A stretch of DNA of 64,000 nucleotides from Watersipora subatra. Taxonomy: Eukaryota; Bryozoa; Gymnolaemata; Cheilostomatida; Watersiporidae. Positions within the stretch are counted from its first letter, which is position 1; each line of letters begins with the position of its first letter. Where the stretch lies: the NCBI RefSeq assembly GCF_963576615.1, contig NC_088708.1, positions 4,898,001-4,962,000 of the forward strand. Direction: 5' to 3'. Below are positions 53,719 to 64,000 of this stretch, one piece after another. The notes beneath the pieces were generated by a model. That model did not search any database and was not told where the DNA came from. It saw only the letters and a list, made by a program, of their open reading frames with translations. The position numbers were made by a program, and so were the translations under genes.

Positions 53719-54456
53719 CGGTACGGCAACACGTAACAAAATTTCCGTTGGTTCTAACCAAAATCACGAAATGATTGAAACACACAGAATTATTCTGTGC
53801 TGCTAGAATCGTGCTAGCGAGCACGATCTCAGCAGCTTTTGCAATTAGTATAGTCCAAGAGACGTATAATGACACACGAAAGTAAAAGTATAAGTGCAAA
53901 TCAACATAGTACACACGATGCAACTGCTTAGATTGCGTTATTGAATGTATTTATTGTTTGGACGCTATAGCTACAATTTGTTTATTTTTTTAATTATTTT
54001 TCCTTTTTAGCAGCAAAAGTTTTGTGGTAGAGAATGTCGACATTTCTAGCGCAAACAAGTCAGTTGCATCGTATTTACTATGATAACTTTCTGTAATAAT
54101 TTTCTTGTGTGTCGCATTATGTTTTCGGACTACATATATCTTAAAATTTGCTAAAGTCGTGTTTGCTAACTAATAATAGCGCGACTTAGATAGTTTTATC
54201 GTGTGTTCTATGTTCAAATGCTTTCGTATTTTTATTGTGTGTCACGGTACATGTCTTGGACTATACTAATTACTAAGGCCGCTAGAATCGTGCTCGCTAA
54301 TAATTTGTTTAATCTGTTAAAAGCGTTCGTCGACGAACTCGGTGGGCATGCACAGCTCAAATAATTCTGTGAATTTTGACCGATTAATTCTGCGTTTTTC
54401 GTGATTTCGGCCAGAACTCCGAACCAACGAAAAATTCGTTACGTGCAGCCGTACCT
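53719..54456. mobile_element. middle DNA transposon of the nest
   Basis: Inverted ends of about 60 bp. The left begins CGGTACGGCAACACGTAAC; the right reversed begins AGGTACGGCTGCACGTAAC; both continue through CGTTGGTTC to AAATCACGAA. A direct repeat TTAGTAA borders both sides (53712-53718 and 54457-54463), or 8 bp with one mismatch, which would fit hAT-type insertion. No transposase is present. Confidence 0.8.
53843..54271. mobile_element. inner foldback/MITE of the nest
   Basis: Inverted arms of about 110 bp start AATTAGTATAGTCCAAGA on the left; the right arm reversed begins with the same 18 bases. The arms continue through TGACACAC, AAGTGCAAATCAACATAG (right: AAGCATTTGAACATAG) and ACACACGAT. 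Target duplication is unclear because AATT is itself palindromic. It lies within the 53719-54456 element. Confidence 0.72.
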
Positions 54457-54742
54457 TTAGTAATCCTATTTACGCAATCCTCGTCACCTACATTGGTAAA
54501 TGGTCGTCTCGTCTGTCACTTTTTAAATATCCCTGTCGTCGGGTCGTCAGAATCGTCACAAAACATGGGAGGACCCCCATTAGAAATAATGGTAATGCTA
54601 TACTGGCTATGCAAATACAAGAGCATTTAATTTTCAAGTCATACTTTGGAGTCTGAGCTTTGATATTTTTATCAAAAAAACTCTCAGCAATTATCTAACC
54701 CATTTGCATCAGAACCAGCTCTGGAATACTGCCTCTTGTACA

Positions 54743-55060
54743 CATTACCCTGTGTGCGCAATGCCCTGTGTACACAATGCCCTGTGTGTGCAATGCCCTG
54801 TGTACACAATGCCCTGTGTGCACAATGCCATGTGTACACAATGCCCTGTGTACATGTTGCCCAATGTACACGTTGCCCTGTATACACCATGCCCCATGTA
54901 CACATTGTCTCATGTGCACATTGCTCTGTGTACACCATGCACTGTATACACCATACCCTATGTACACATTGTCCTTGGTACACCATGCCTTGTGTACACA
55001 TTGCCCCATGTACAAATGGCCCTGTGTAAACATTGCCCGTGTACACATTGTCCTGTGTAG
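54743..55060. repeat. 16-bp minisatellite of about 20 copies
   Basis: Units such as AATGCCCTGTGTACAC, becoming more varied to the right (ATTGCCCCATGTACAC, CATGCCTTGTGTACAC). Sixteen is not a multiple of three, so the unit is read in rotating frames; the overlapping 97-120-residue open frames on both strands are artefacts. It lies just past the 3' end of the J-domain gene. Confidence 0.95.
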
Positions 55061-55233
55061 AAATAGCGATGCAGCGCTAAACCTCTACCACTGTTTCAAT
55101 TATGAAGAGTAGCAGAACTTTTCACAAAGAGAGTTCTTCAAAGTATCTACCTTTTCAAAAGCGGTTAGATGGAAGGGCAAAGCCGAAACTGATATATGTA
55201 GGTCAACAGTAGTGGAGCGCATGCAAAAGTTTT

Positions 55234-58200
55234 TCAGCTGACCCATAAAAAAAGTATAAGACAAGACAGTTTGGTTAGTCAAGGTAGAGTGTTGTAGGAT
55301 GGGTGTGAGGTTGATGAAGATATAAATATCATGGCATGCAGTGTTCACAGAGATGTGCATGTGACAACGCATATACCTACTACTTACTCAATTCTTGCTG
55401 ACCTTGGTCGGCGTTCAAATATCGAATCTGAGGGATCTATAAAAATATATTGTCAATAAGCAAACCAAACGAGCCGTTCTCATTAATGTCAATTTTACAA
55501 CAGTACTCTGAACAAATTAGCATAAAACAGCGTAGCTAATGAACCTCCCACAACCTTACCATTGTATTCTGTTTCTGTGAAGTTGTTGTTCCAATCTGGT
55601 CGTGCAGATGACCTCTAAAATCAATTAGCAAAAGTGCAGAACATAAACATTTTAAAAATAAGTAATTTTATTTCAATGACATTTTACAAGCCATGAGATA
55701 GGGAGACAACCTACGCCAGAGGTAGAAGTGTACGACTTCTGCTCGCAATCTGTTAAATGCCTAGCAATGACAGTTTTGCTGTAGCTCTCTCCACACCACC
55801 GACATTTGATCTTTCTAATAGAAGATGAGGATCTCGTAGTTTTGTTAGAATTTGGGGGTATCGAACTGCTAGCGTATGCTTCATTGACTTCTTCATCATT
55901 AAATTGGTAGCCACTATTCACTCGTTTGCCACCTAATCTTTGACATCGTGGTTCATGTTTTCTCTAAAAGTTAACCATTTTTTGATGTATGTTTACTTTT
56001 GGCAAAAAACTTGCACTTTCAAATAAATGATCAGAATTAACGGTTGTACGAGCGGCAATGGGAATGCTTATAACACTTGAAGATAGTCACATTGTATTGC
56101 TACTCACATGTATTTAGTAAAGCATTTTCTAAACGGCATTCATATCTGTGCTTTATAATAATGACACTTGTTATCAGATTTAAATCTTTCAATCCGATAC
56201 TTTCATATGATTGCTGAGGCTGAATTCAACTGTAGGTTTGTTGCTATGCTATAAACTTACCAGCATGTCCATGTCCATCATTAATCCACACCAATTGCAT
56301 GAGAATTCAGTTTCACCTGCAGAGCGTGAAAAAAAAATTAAGCAAATAAACTAATGATTCATCGGTGGTGAAAGCTAAAAAAGAATGTTATGTAACACAT
56401 AATTTTATTTGCTGATGGCACGTATCTTACTATATTCCAATGATAAGGCCAGCAACAAACTTACGGCTTTTGACTTTGAACATTGTGGATATTTGAGATC
56501 TGCCAATTTTTTTATATAAATTTAGCAAACTTTATACAAGATATACCAGACTTTGTATAATATATAGATATAGCAGACTTTACATAATATATAGTGTACT
56601 TTACATAATATATAGATATAGTAGACTTTATATAATATATAGATATAGTAGACTTTACATAATATATAGATATAGTGGACTTTATATAATATATAGATAT
56701 AGTAGACTTTACATAATATATAGATATAGTGGACTTTATATAATATATAGATATAGTAGACTTTACATAATATATAGATATAGTAGACTTTACATAATAT
56801 ATAGATATAGTGGACTTTATATAATATATAAATATAGTGGACTTTATATAATATATAGATATAGTAGACTTTATATAATATATAGTTATAGTAGACTTTA
56901 TATAATATATAGATATAGTGGACTTTATATAATATATAGATATAGTAGACTTTATATAATATATAGTTATAGTAGACTTTATATAATATATAAATATAGT
57001 GAACTTTATATAATATATAGATATAGTAGACTTTACATAATATATAGATATAGTGGACTTTATATAATATATAAATATAGTGGACTTTATATAATATATA
57101 GGTATAGTAGACTTTATATAATATATAGTTATAGTAGACTTTATATAATATATAGATATAGTGGACTTTATATAATATATAGGTATAGTAGACTTTATAT
57201 AATATATAGTTATAGTAGACTTTATATAATATATAGATATAGTGGACTTTATATAATATATAGATATAGTGGACTTTATATAATATATAGATATAGTAGA
57301 CTTTATATAATATATAGTTATAGTAGACTTTATATAATATATAGATATAGTGGACTTTATATAATATATAGATATAGTAGACTTTATATAATATATAGAT
57401 ATAGTAGACTTTATATAATATATAGATATAGGGGACTTTATATCATAATTTATTGATATAGTAAACTTTATATAAGACATACCAGACTTTATATAATATA
57501 TAGATATAGAACATTTTATAGAATAATGTATAAATCTAAAAATCTATATATAGCTTGAGTAAAATATCTTCTCTTGAACAATGTGGTAGCAATACAAAAA
57601 GAAAATTAGATTATATATACTTGGACCATAACCAATTACTGCGCTGGATTAATATGCCCAACAATAATACAGGATTTTTGCTACTCATAAAGAGCTTGTA
57701 GCTTCGCAAATGACTAGATATGTTGAATGGTAAAATGATACTGATAATTGTAAACTAAACACATAAATGGCCATAGCTGATGATATAAATGATCGATGTC
57801 ATTCCAAAGATGAAACTCGAGTACTGCACAGGTCTTTAGAAGGGCTATCACAGGCTTTAGAAATTTTGTACCAGCCATCACATGACTCTTAGAAATGTTC
57901 TTTTCTCATATTACTATTTTATTACACATCATAATTCTAAATTCTATTTTTTTATGTTGATTTATTAATAGCAAGGTGGTTGTCAAGAAGTATACACACT
58001 GATCAGATTCAGCTCTGAATTTTATAAACTTAGCTACATTATTTACATTTCTGTGATTATTTCCTGAAATGTTTTGTGAAGCAACATGTTATAACTGGTA
58101 CAAAGTAAAGCAAATACAAATTTTGCAAATGAAAACTGACAGTTTTAATCTTGATGTAAATAAAAAGCACATGCTTACCATCTATGTATTCTTGATAATC

Positions 58201-58884
58201 TGGCATTTGCCCTGCTGACTTTGTTGCTGACTTCCAATCATAGATATCGTTCTCAATATTCTTTGGCAATGGATTGCCAAAACAATCAGTCTTTTTCTTT
58301 GTCTTTGGTGAAGGACGTTCAGGAGGAATCATAAATATGCTGAATACAAAGTCATCAAATGGATCATTTAATTCAAAAAAAGAATCCATAAAAAATGCTT
58401 TCCGTTGCGTTTTGTTTCGCTTATTGTTAGATTTAGTTTGATTTGTAGTTGGCTGTTTAGTCTGACTAGCGCTGTTAGACTTGAAACTTTCCCACCAATT
58501 TTTCTGTCCTTGCGATGATCCTTCTTTTGGTTTTTTTGTTTTTGGATTGGGATTTGAAGAATTAGTTGCTTGTGGTTCAGAGGGTTTTGATGAGCTATTA
58601 CGATGAGGAGTTGTTGATTGAGTTGGTGGTGGAGGCTGAGGAGAAGGTTTAGGTGCTGCAGCAGCTTCTTGTCGTCGACGGATTTCACGAGCATGAGTGT
58701 CTCTGCGATCCTCCGATTGTAAATAAGTATATGCTGCTAAGACGTTCTTAAACTTTTCTTCTGCTCCTTCTTCTTTATTTTTGTCAGGATGCCACTGCTT
58801 AGCAAGTTTTTTGTATGCATCACGCACATCATTTGCTGTAGCATCCAAATTCAAACCCAAGTCTTTAAAATAATTAGATGCCAT
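55234..58884 (-). CDS. J-domain protein with two C2HC zinc fingers
   Basis: Predicted Hsp70 co-chaperone. Exons in coding order: 58179-58884, 56261-56316, 55715-55963, 55560-55614, 55388-55436, then probably a last exon giving one base plus TGA (55234-55237). The total is about 372 residues. Residues 1-70 form a J domain (YFKDLGLNLDATANDV, with WHPDKN at 31-36). A Pro/Ser/Gln/Asn-rich linker follows with NWWESF. Two fingers share the spacing C-x2-C-x11-H-x3-C: C242, C245, H257, C261 and C308, C311, H323, C327. The first finger is split by an intron. The tail includes RPDWNNNFTETEYN and FERRPRSARIE. The ATG is 13 bases after an acceptor, so an upstream 5' UTR exon is likely. Without the GTAGGT donor at 55714, exon 3 would instead run to a stop at 55673. 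I do not know a named vertebrate orthologue. Confidence 0.85.
56520..57500. repeat. 27-bp AT-rich minisatellite of about 36 copies in an intron
   Basis: Nearly 1 kb of a 27-bp unit containing TTTATATAATATATAGATA, with variants GTTATAGTA, ATATAGTGG and TTTACATAA arranged in repeating blocks. It sits in the first intron of the J-domain gene. Because 27 is a multiple of three and the variants avoid stops, a 322-residue minus-strand frame (IYYIKSTIS repeats) stays open; it is not a credible protein. Confidence 0.96.
57501..58178. other. remainder of the J-domain gene intron
   Basis: AT-rich intron sequence beyond the 27-bp array. Nothing distinctive was seen. Confidence 0.6.
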
Positions 58885-59105
58885 GTATGGTTTTATCCTA
58901 AAATAAAAAATTAGCAGTAATTGAGTAATAAACAAAACAAAATCAGTGTTTAGCGGTATTAAAGATAGACTTGGGAAACGTTTAAAAAATTACTTTTCAT
59001 GTTACGCAAAAACCCACTGTCTTGATCAGCTCTATTAATTAAACAGTTTTGTTTGTTTACAGTTAGTGGAACCTTGTAAAAAAATATTGTAGACTAAGAT
59101 TATTG

Positions 59106-59597
59106 ATTACCACAATAAAGATTGCTCATATATAAGCGCAATTTTTAGTACATGTACAGCAAATTTTCAGTCATCCTGACCCGAGTTCAAGATTCTGTCC
59201 CTTCTGATGCAAACAACTGCACACAGCACTAAATTTTTAAAAAATAGTCAAAAAAATACCAAATATATTTAACGTAATAACATATAAACTCACGGAAAAA
59301 GTTGTAAATGCTGAAGCTGTACAAAGAAAAGTTTTTTCTTAATTTGGTAATCCTGAATTGCTTCCCTCACAACGGAAACTGCCCTTGAACGAAGAAGATA
59401 GGAAAAAACGGTTTCAAATGACATATTTGACCTTGACATATTTGTAGCGCTAACATAGCTAGTTGTAGGTAGGATTTATCATAACTGATACTAGGAATAT
59501 CAGCTGCGAGATTGTGCTAAATTCACCTATTGAAATGGTCAAACGGATTTAGTAAGCTACAAAGTTTATATATATGAGCAATCTTTATTGTGGTAAT
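59106..59597. mobile_element. MITE of about 490 bp upstream of the J-domain gene
   Basis: Perfect 29-bp inverted ends: ATTACCACAATAAAGATTGC followed by TCATATATA at the left, and the exact complement at the right (59569-59597). The interior shows no coding capacity. The same terminal word, with one mismatch, appears at 21721-21743 beside LINE copy 1. Target duplication is ambiguous (ATTA/TTAAT). Confidence 0.88.
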
Positions 59598-59870
59598 TAA
59601 TAGTCATATTTTTTGGTTCAATTTAGGGCTATTCTCCTAAATGAATGTAATTCTGGTTAATTAATGCAATAGTACGCCGATTGTGTGCATTCTTTGGATA
59701 TGCTAGGAGCTTTTACGCATTGCTTAGATAGTATATGACGCAGCTTTCTAATTAAATTATATCAAATGCTTTTATTATAAACTGGCATATCAAAATTGCC
59801 CTAACCCTTTCAGGCCTAATTGAATAGCTCAATATTTATAGCCTGTTTACAAGTAATGGACACAGTGTCA

Positions 59871-60048
59871 GGCCTGCCAACCCAAGAGTGGGGCAATGCG
59901 TGAGATTTGGTTTTGGGGCAATTGATGTATCAATGATAGTATATATAAAATTGTGGAAATTGGGGCAAAAATCTCACGCATTTCCATTTTTTATTTGATG
60001 TGCTTGCGTGAGTCTCACGCCCAATGCGTGAGAGTTGGCAGGTATGCC
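59871..60048. mobile_element. 178-bp hAT-type MITE
   Basis: Flanked by a perfect 8-bp direct repeat CAGTGTCA (59863-59870 and 60049-60056), the hallmark of hAT insertion. The ends are GGCCTGCCAAC on the left and, reversed, GGCATACCTGCCAAC on the right. Inside, GCGTGAGA/TCTCACGC words recur in both directions. No coding capacity. Confidence 0.9.
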
Positions 60049-60056
60049 CAGTGTCA

Positions 60057-63000
60057 CTAAATGACCACTATTTCTATTAGTTTTATTTTAATACTGTTTT
60101 TTATTCAGGAAAAAGACATATCTAGCTACATTTCTGTATTAAAATAATGTAGTTATGTGAAAGTTGAAAAACTTTTATAAGCAAAAGACAAAAATTGTTT
60201 CAAATCAGTAACCGATTCACGACAGGTACTAGCTACTAAAAGCATGATGAACAACCTTAACTTGGCAAACTGTAAGGTTAGTGTGTAAGTACATTTTCTA
60301 GGATAAGCATCTATCGTTATGAAGATTTGTGCATTTCCAAGCTGTGATAATCATGATTATGTAAAACGTGGTTGGTGACTGCATTTAACTGCTATTGAGT
60401 AATTGTTATTGCCAATATGCATAATTTAGCAGCAAGTAGTAAGGCTGATTGAAATATAATCATACTACATCAAAACATCTTACCAGGCAAAAAAACTACT
60501 ATCATAGCAGTCAGACTCAGTCAAGTAGTAAAAAGTATAGTTATTGTTTCAATGTTTTTTTCACATTATATTCAAAGTCTAGTACTTACCTCTAAGTAAA
60601 TCTTATAATCCCATCTGCTCCTGAAACTTATTCAGAGCTAGTGGTAAGGTGATAAAGTTGTACTAATGAAATTATAACAACATTGTTAAAAAAGAACATT
60701 CCTCAAATTTGGTCAATATGGTAGATTTTTCTTACATTGACTTCGAGAAAAAGCCTTATTGGTCTGTATTACAAACTCTAACCTATAGCAAACTGGTATT
60801 AATTTAAAAGCGTAGAATATGTGCCTTCTGAATATTGCAACAAAATTACGCTAGAGCGAATAACTTTTGCACAAATCGCTAGAAAAGTCGCTCCCGAATA
60901 ATATGAGAATGGACCCAGGGAATATTAACTTCTTTTTGGGTATTACAGAAATAGGGTTTAAAGCACATCGATTACATAAGTACTGTTTCAGCTTATTCAG
61001 GTCCTTCAATATCTTGGCTTTCAAATGAGCCATTGTTTGACATGGTGAGGCAGACGTTGGTTGGTGTTTATAGAATTTCTCCAGAGAAATTCTATTTACC
61101 ACAGAAATGTTCAATGGTATAGGCTTGCAAATTATGAGGTCACAATTTTCATATTTGGTGTTGTGTGCTCTTACCGCTTATTTATTAACTACGATAATGA
61201 CGCTAGTGGCAGGCGAAGGTAGGAAAACTCCAGAGAACTAATGAAGATGACAAAGGTATCAGTGTCATTAGCTCTCTATGTACAGATTATTTCGATGATA
61301 AATAGCTCAGATTCCAAGCACCATACTATGTTTTCCTGATGATATTATGCACTAGCCCTCTCTTTTTATTGTGATGTTGAGGGGCACGACTGAAGCTAAT
61401 TAATTTCAAGCATCGCATGATCTCGCGAGTGTGCAATTTACATATAGTCCTATGGCCACGCCACTGCAAATCACAATTTAATCGATGTGATTTCATTACC
61501 TTTATCAACCACAGTATATTTATTGAAGCATAATCATGTTTAGAAAGCAACATAGAAAGCGATACGAATTACCAACAGGGGCATATAAAATGATGTGATA
61601 ATAATTACTATAAATGTTTAAAATGAATGAAAGGATGAAAAAATCAAACTCTAACAATCATCCGAAATCTATTAACCCAGAACATGTGTTTGTATTGGTC
61701 GGGTGTTAGCACGATTCCCGGGCATTGTTGATTATATAGAATCCTAGTTTATTATTAGCACTCTCTGGGTTTAAGAGCACCGATTGTTACAGAAAAGCAC
61801 ACCCTCAATGGCAGCGAAAGGGATCGACGTAAGGCTAAATGCTAATTATGACATCACATTGTGGGAACCACAACCAAGTTTTTTTATTGCAGGACATACT
61901 TTTGACACCCTGTTTTTCATAGTTTTAGTATTCTTTGTGTATTGAGTACAGTCTCATTCGAACGCCAAGACTCTGAAGTACTGAAATATATGATAAAAGT
62001 ACTGATATAATTGATGTGCTTTAAAGAGTTAGTAAACTAGAAAAAACCAAAGAAATAAATTTTCCAAAGCGCTATAGAAATCCCTCCCATTTTGGGATTT
62101 CAATCACTGTGGTAATTTTCGAGCTACTGGATTTTAAAAGCTTCTAGGAGCTAGAGAAAAACATGGCTCAATAATTTTTTCTGTCTATATTAGTTTCTTT
62201 GTAAATATGACACCTAAAAGACGATCTAAAAGAAAAAACTGATTACACTACACAAGTTTTTTAAATGAGTAAAGCTAATAAAATATGAGATACAGACACT
62301 TCTGTTTAACCAAGGGCAAAACTAACAATGTTTTTTTAATCTTCATAAGTTATTCAAGATCTTGAAAGATCCAAGGCAAAAGAAATTTTTCAATCAGAAA
62401 TTAGCAAATGCAGAGTCAGCTTTTTCGTAAACCGATTAAAACCAGATTTTTTGAATGGCGAGTATAAAAAGATGACTCAAAAAGAGCTTCAACTATCAGC
62501 AGACCAGTGAGGCCTCGTAGATGAGGTTTTTTCCACCTTTTCTCAGAGGACCTTTGTTTTATACACGAGTTCAAAGGACAACCTTGACTGGCAGTATTTT
62601 ACGGGATACTTCTATAAACGTGTATATATTAAGCTGTATCAGAATAATTATCTTTTATTTTTGTGCACAAGGGATATTCTTGTGCCGGTATTATTATTAC
62701 AATAAAGTTATCGTGTAGCTTTAAATAGGCCAATCTGTTTTGACTAGATAATTACATTGACATTTAAAAGATACTGCAATATAGCTTGGATATTTATAAA
62801 TGATGCCCAAAAGAGGCTATGCAATCACAGATGAATCGAGATTTGCGTTCACATTATTGATGCATAAAAACGGCTATTTAAATAGCAAATTGAAAAACAA
62901 ATATTTATGTTCAAAAGAGACAAGACACCAACCAAATTAAGAGTTAAGAATCTATTTAGGAGAACACAAATCTGATCGAAGTCCTAGACAAATATCATAG

Positions 63001-64000
63001 GTCATTCACAAATTTGCTGGATTACTGTACACAGTTGACTATCGTATAAGAGTACATGTATTTGAAGGTGTAGAGAGCTGCTTTACCAGATGAAAACCAA
63101 TTCTTTTGTTACGCGATGACCTCAATCAGCAGTGCTACCCTTACACAGAATTTATCACACCAAAATTATTTTTATACTTTATTTTGATCATCGTATTATA
63201 CATAACATGATATTATATTACTCTATTGTTTTCTCATGTAACAAAGCTATTTGTCACAGTTTTAAACACAAATGTTTCTTTCCATTCAGCCCATGCACTT
63301 TTTAAGACGCCACAACACTAAACTAGGAAAAACTTCAGCAAGTTAATTACAACTGTCTAACTGACAGTTAGACCATAAGAGCAGCCTCATTAATTTATTT
63401 TATAGGTCTTCAGCGAGCTATTGCAAAATTAACAGGTGATGAACTAATATTTTAGATTTGTGATGAATAACGAGAAGCTTGTAAACTAGTTAATTGGTGA
63501 AAACTAGGTTCTCTACTGTTTATGAGATTGAAGTTGTCAATTTATAAATAGATTGATTATAATATGTTCATATTTGATATGGTAAACATTAGATGGATTA
63601 ACTTGTAATTTAGAGAATGGTCTCTGCTTTTTAGCTCGCATTTTAGTAATACTAGCTGTGAGTGCATGTATACATGTACATATACCGATTACGAGAAACG
63701 CGTTCTGCAGGTCCTTCGACGCCAACCAAATGACAGGAACCAAGTCGGCGCAATAAATATGTACACACTGCTGGCAATAAGGTACCCAGCAGTCATAATA
63801 AGGTAGACTGGGGAAGTCATCAAGGAGACAGATACAGCAACTCACCACCTACTGACCATACATGAAGCACTATACCTAAAATCAGATTCTGCTAGGTTAT
63901 ATCCTAATAAAAAAGATGGAGACAGAGGGCTCAAATGTGTACAGTGCCTATGCAGCATCCATGACCACCATAGACAAGCTAGTAGCTAAATTTCACTTGA
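60057..64000. other. intergenic, no gene seen
   Basis: AT-rich. The short frames (for example 60851-61114 and 63537-63848, both minus) show no recognised domain and no convincing splice partners. A part of a gene or mobile element continuing past 64000 cannot be excluded. Confidence 0.45.

Larger units (their letters stand above)
53183..54578. mobile_element. outer DNA transposon of a three-level nest
   Basis: The left end is GGGGGTCCTACCACA; the right end reversed is GGGGGTCCTCCCATG. Similarity then extends inward with gaps (GTCGTCAGAAT versus GATTCTGACGAC). It is flanked by a perfect 6-bp direct repeat, ATTAGA, at 53177-53182 and 54579-54584. A three-copy 21-bp repeat (GTCACTTTTAAAATCACT) lies just inside the left end. 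The superfamily is not assigned. A second element (53719-54456) is inserted inside. Confidence 0.75.

Noticed and set aside
54684-55112. Five overlapping open frames of 90-120 residues on both strands
   Set aside because: They are generated by a 16-bp tandem array, and similar Cys-rich peptides appear in every frame.
55673-55714. Ending the J-domain protein at the in-frame stop 55673
   Set aside because: A GTAGGT donor lies after 55715, and two downstream exons join in phase with good splice sites. The longer form is preferred, although the short form remains possible.
56512-57480. 322-residue minus-strand open frame made of IYYIKSTIS repeats
   Set aside because: It lies wholly in a 27-bp AT-rich tandem array within an intron. 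The unit length is a multiple of three and keeps frames open by chance.
63537-63848. 103-residue minus-strand frame with several Cys
   Set aside because: The cysteines do not form a recognised finger pattern and no neighbouring exon supports it.

Overview
The window is animal nuclear DNA. It is AT-rich and carries widely spaced GT-AG introns, tRNA-derived SINEs, LINEs, MITEs and an unusually large number of minisatellites. Five protein genes could be rebuilt exon by exon with consistent reading frames. No bacterial operon, CRISPR array, rRNA gene or complete tRNA gene was seen. Gene content and repeat style suggest a marine invertebrate, perhaps a lophotrochozoan, but the species cannot be fixed from this sequence.

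Layout: (1) 1-16.4 kb holds two ADP-ribosylarginine hydrolase (ADPRH/ARH1-like) genes facing tail to tail. The plus-strand copy has only its last five exons here (1750-5791). The minus-strand copy is complete with ten exons (9984-16402). The matching exons have identical lengths, so these are paralogues. SINEs, a 1.4-kb TA-flanked terminal-inverted-repeat (TIR) element and a 482-bp MITE sit in or near the introns of the first copy. A possible solo LTR and several minisatellites sit in the introns of the second. (2) 16.4-20.3 kb is minisatellite-rich and includes a pair of near-adjacent perfect palindromes. (3) 20.5-24.5 kb is a chain of four LINE pieces from a clade with a restriction-like endonuclease, joined through AAT/TAA microsatellites. 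(4) 24.8-29.7 kb holds CEP20/FOPNL (plus strand, 5 exons) and LSM4 (minus strand, 5 exons), convergent with about 190 bp between stop codons. (5) 29.7-45.8 kb has no recognised gene. It holds decayed LINE pieces, a foldback element and minisatellites. (6) 45.8-52.1 kb is sulfite oxidase (SUOX, 8 exons, complete), with a roughly 0.9-kb 22-bp minisatellite in one intron. (7) 53.2-54.6 kb is a three-level nest of DNA transposons. (8) 55.2-58.9 kb is a minus-strand J-domain protein with two C2HC zinc fingers; one intron holds a 1-kb 27-bp AT-rich array. (9) 58.9-64 kb has two MITEs and no recognised gene.

The genes are ordinary housekeeping functions: ADP-ribose removal, centriole/cilium assembly, U6 snRNP and mRNA decay, sulfite detoxification, and an Hsp70 co-chaperone. 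They do not form a pathway together. The most unusual content is in the repeats: the LINE chain on its own microsatellite tails, the nested transposons with recognisable target duplications, the twin palindromes, and a minisatellite that grows directly out of a splice donor.
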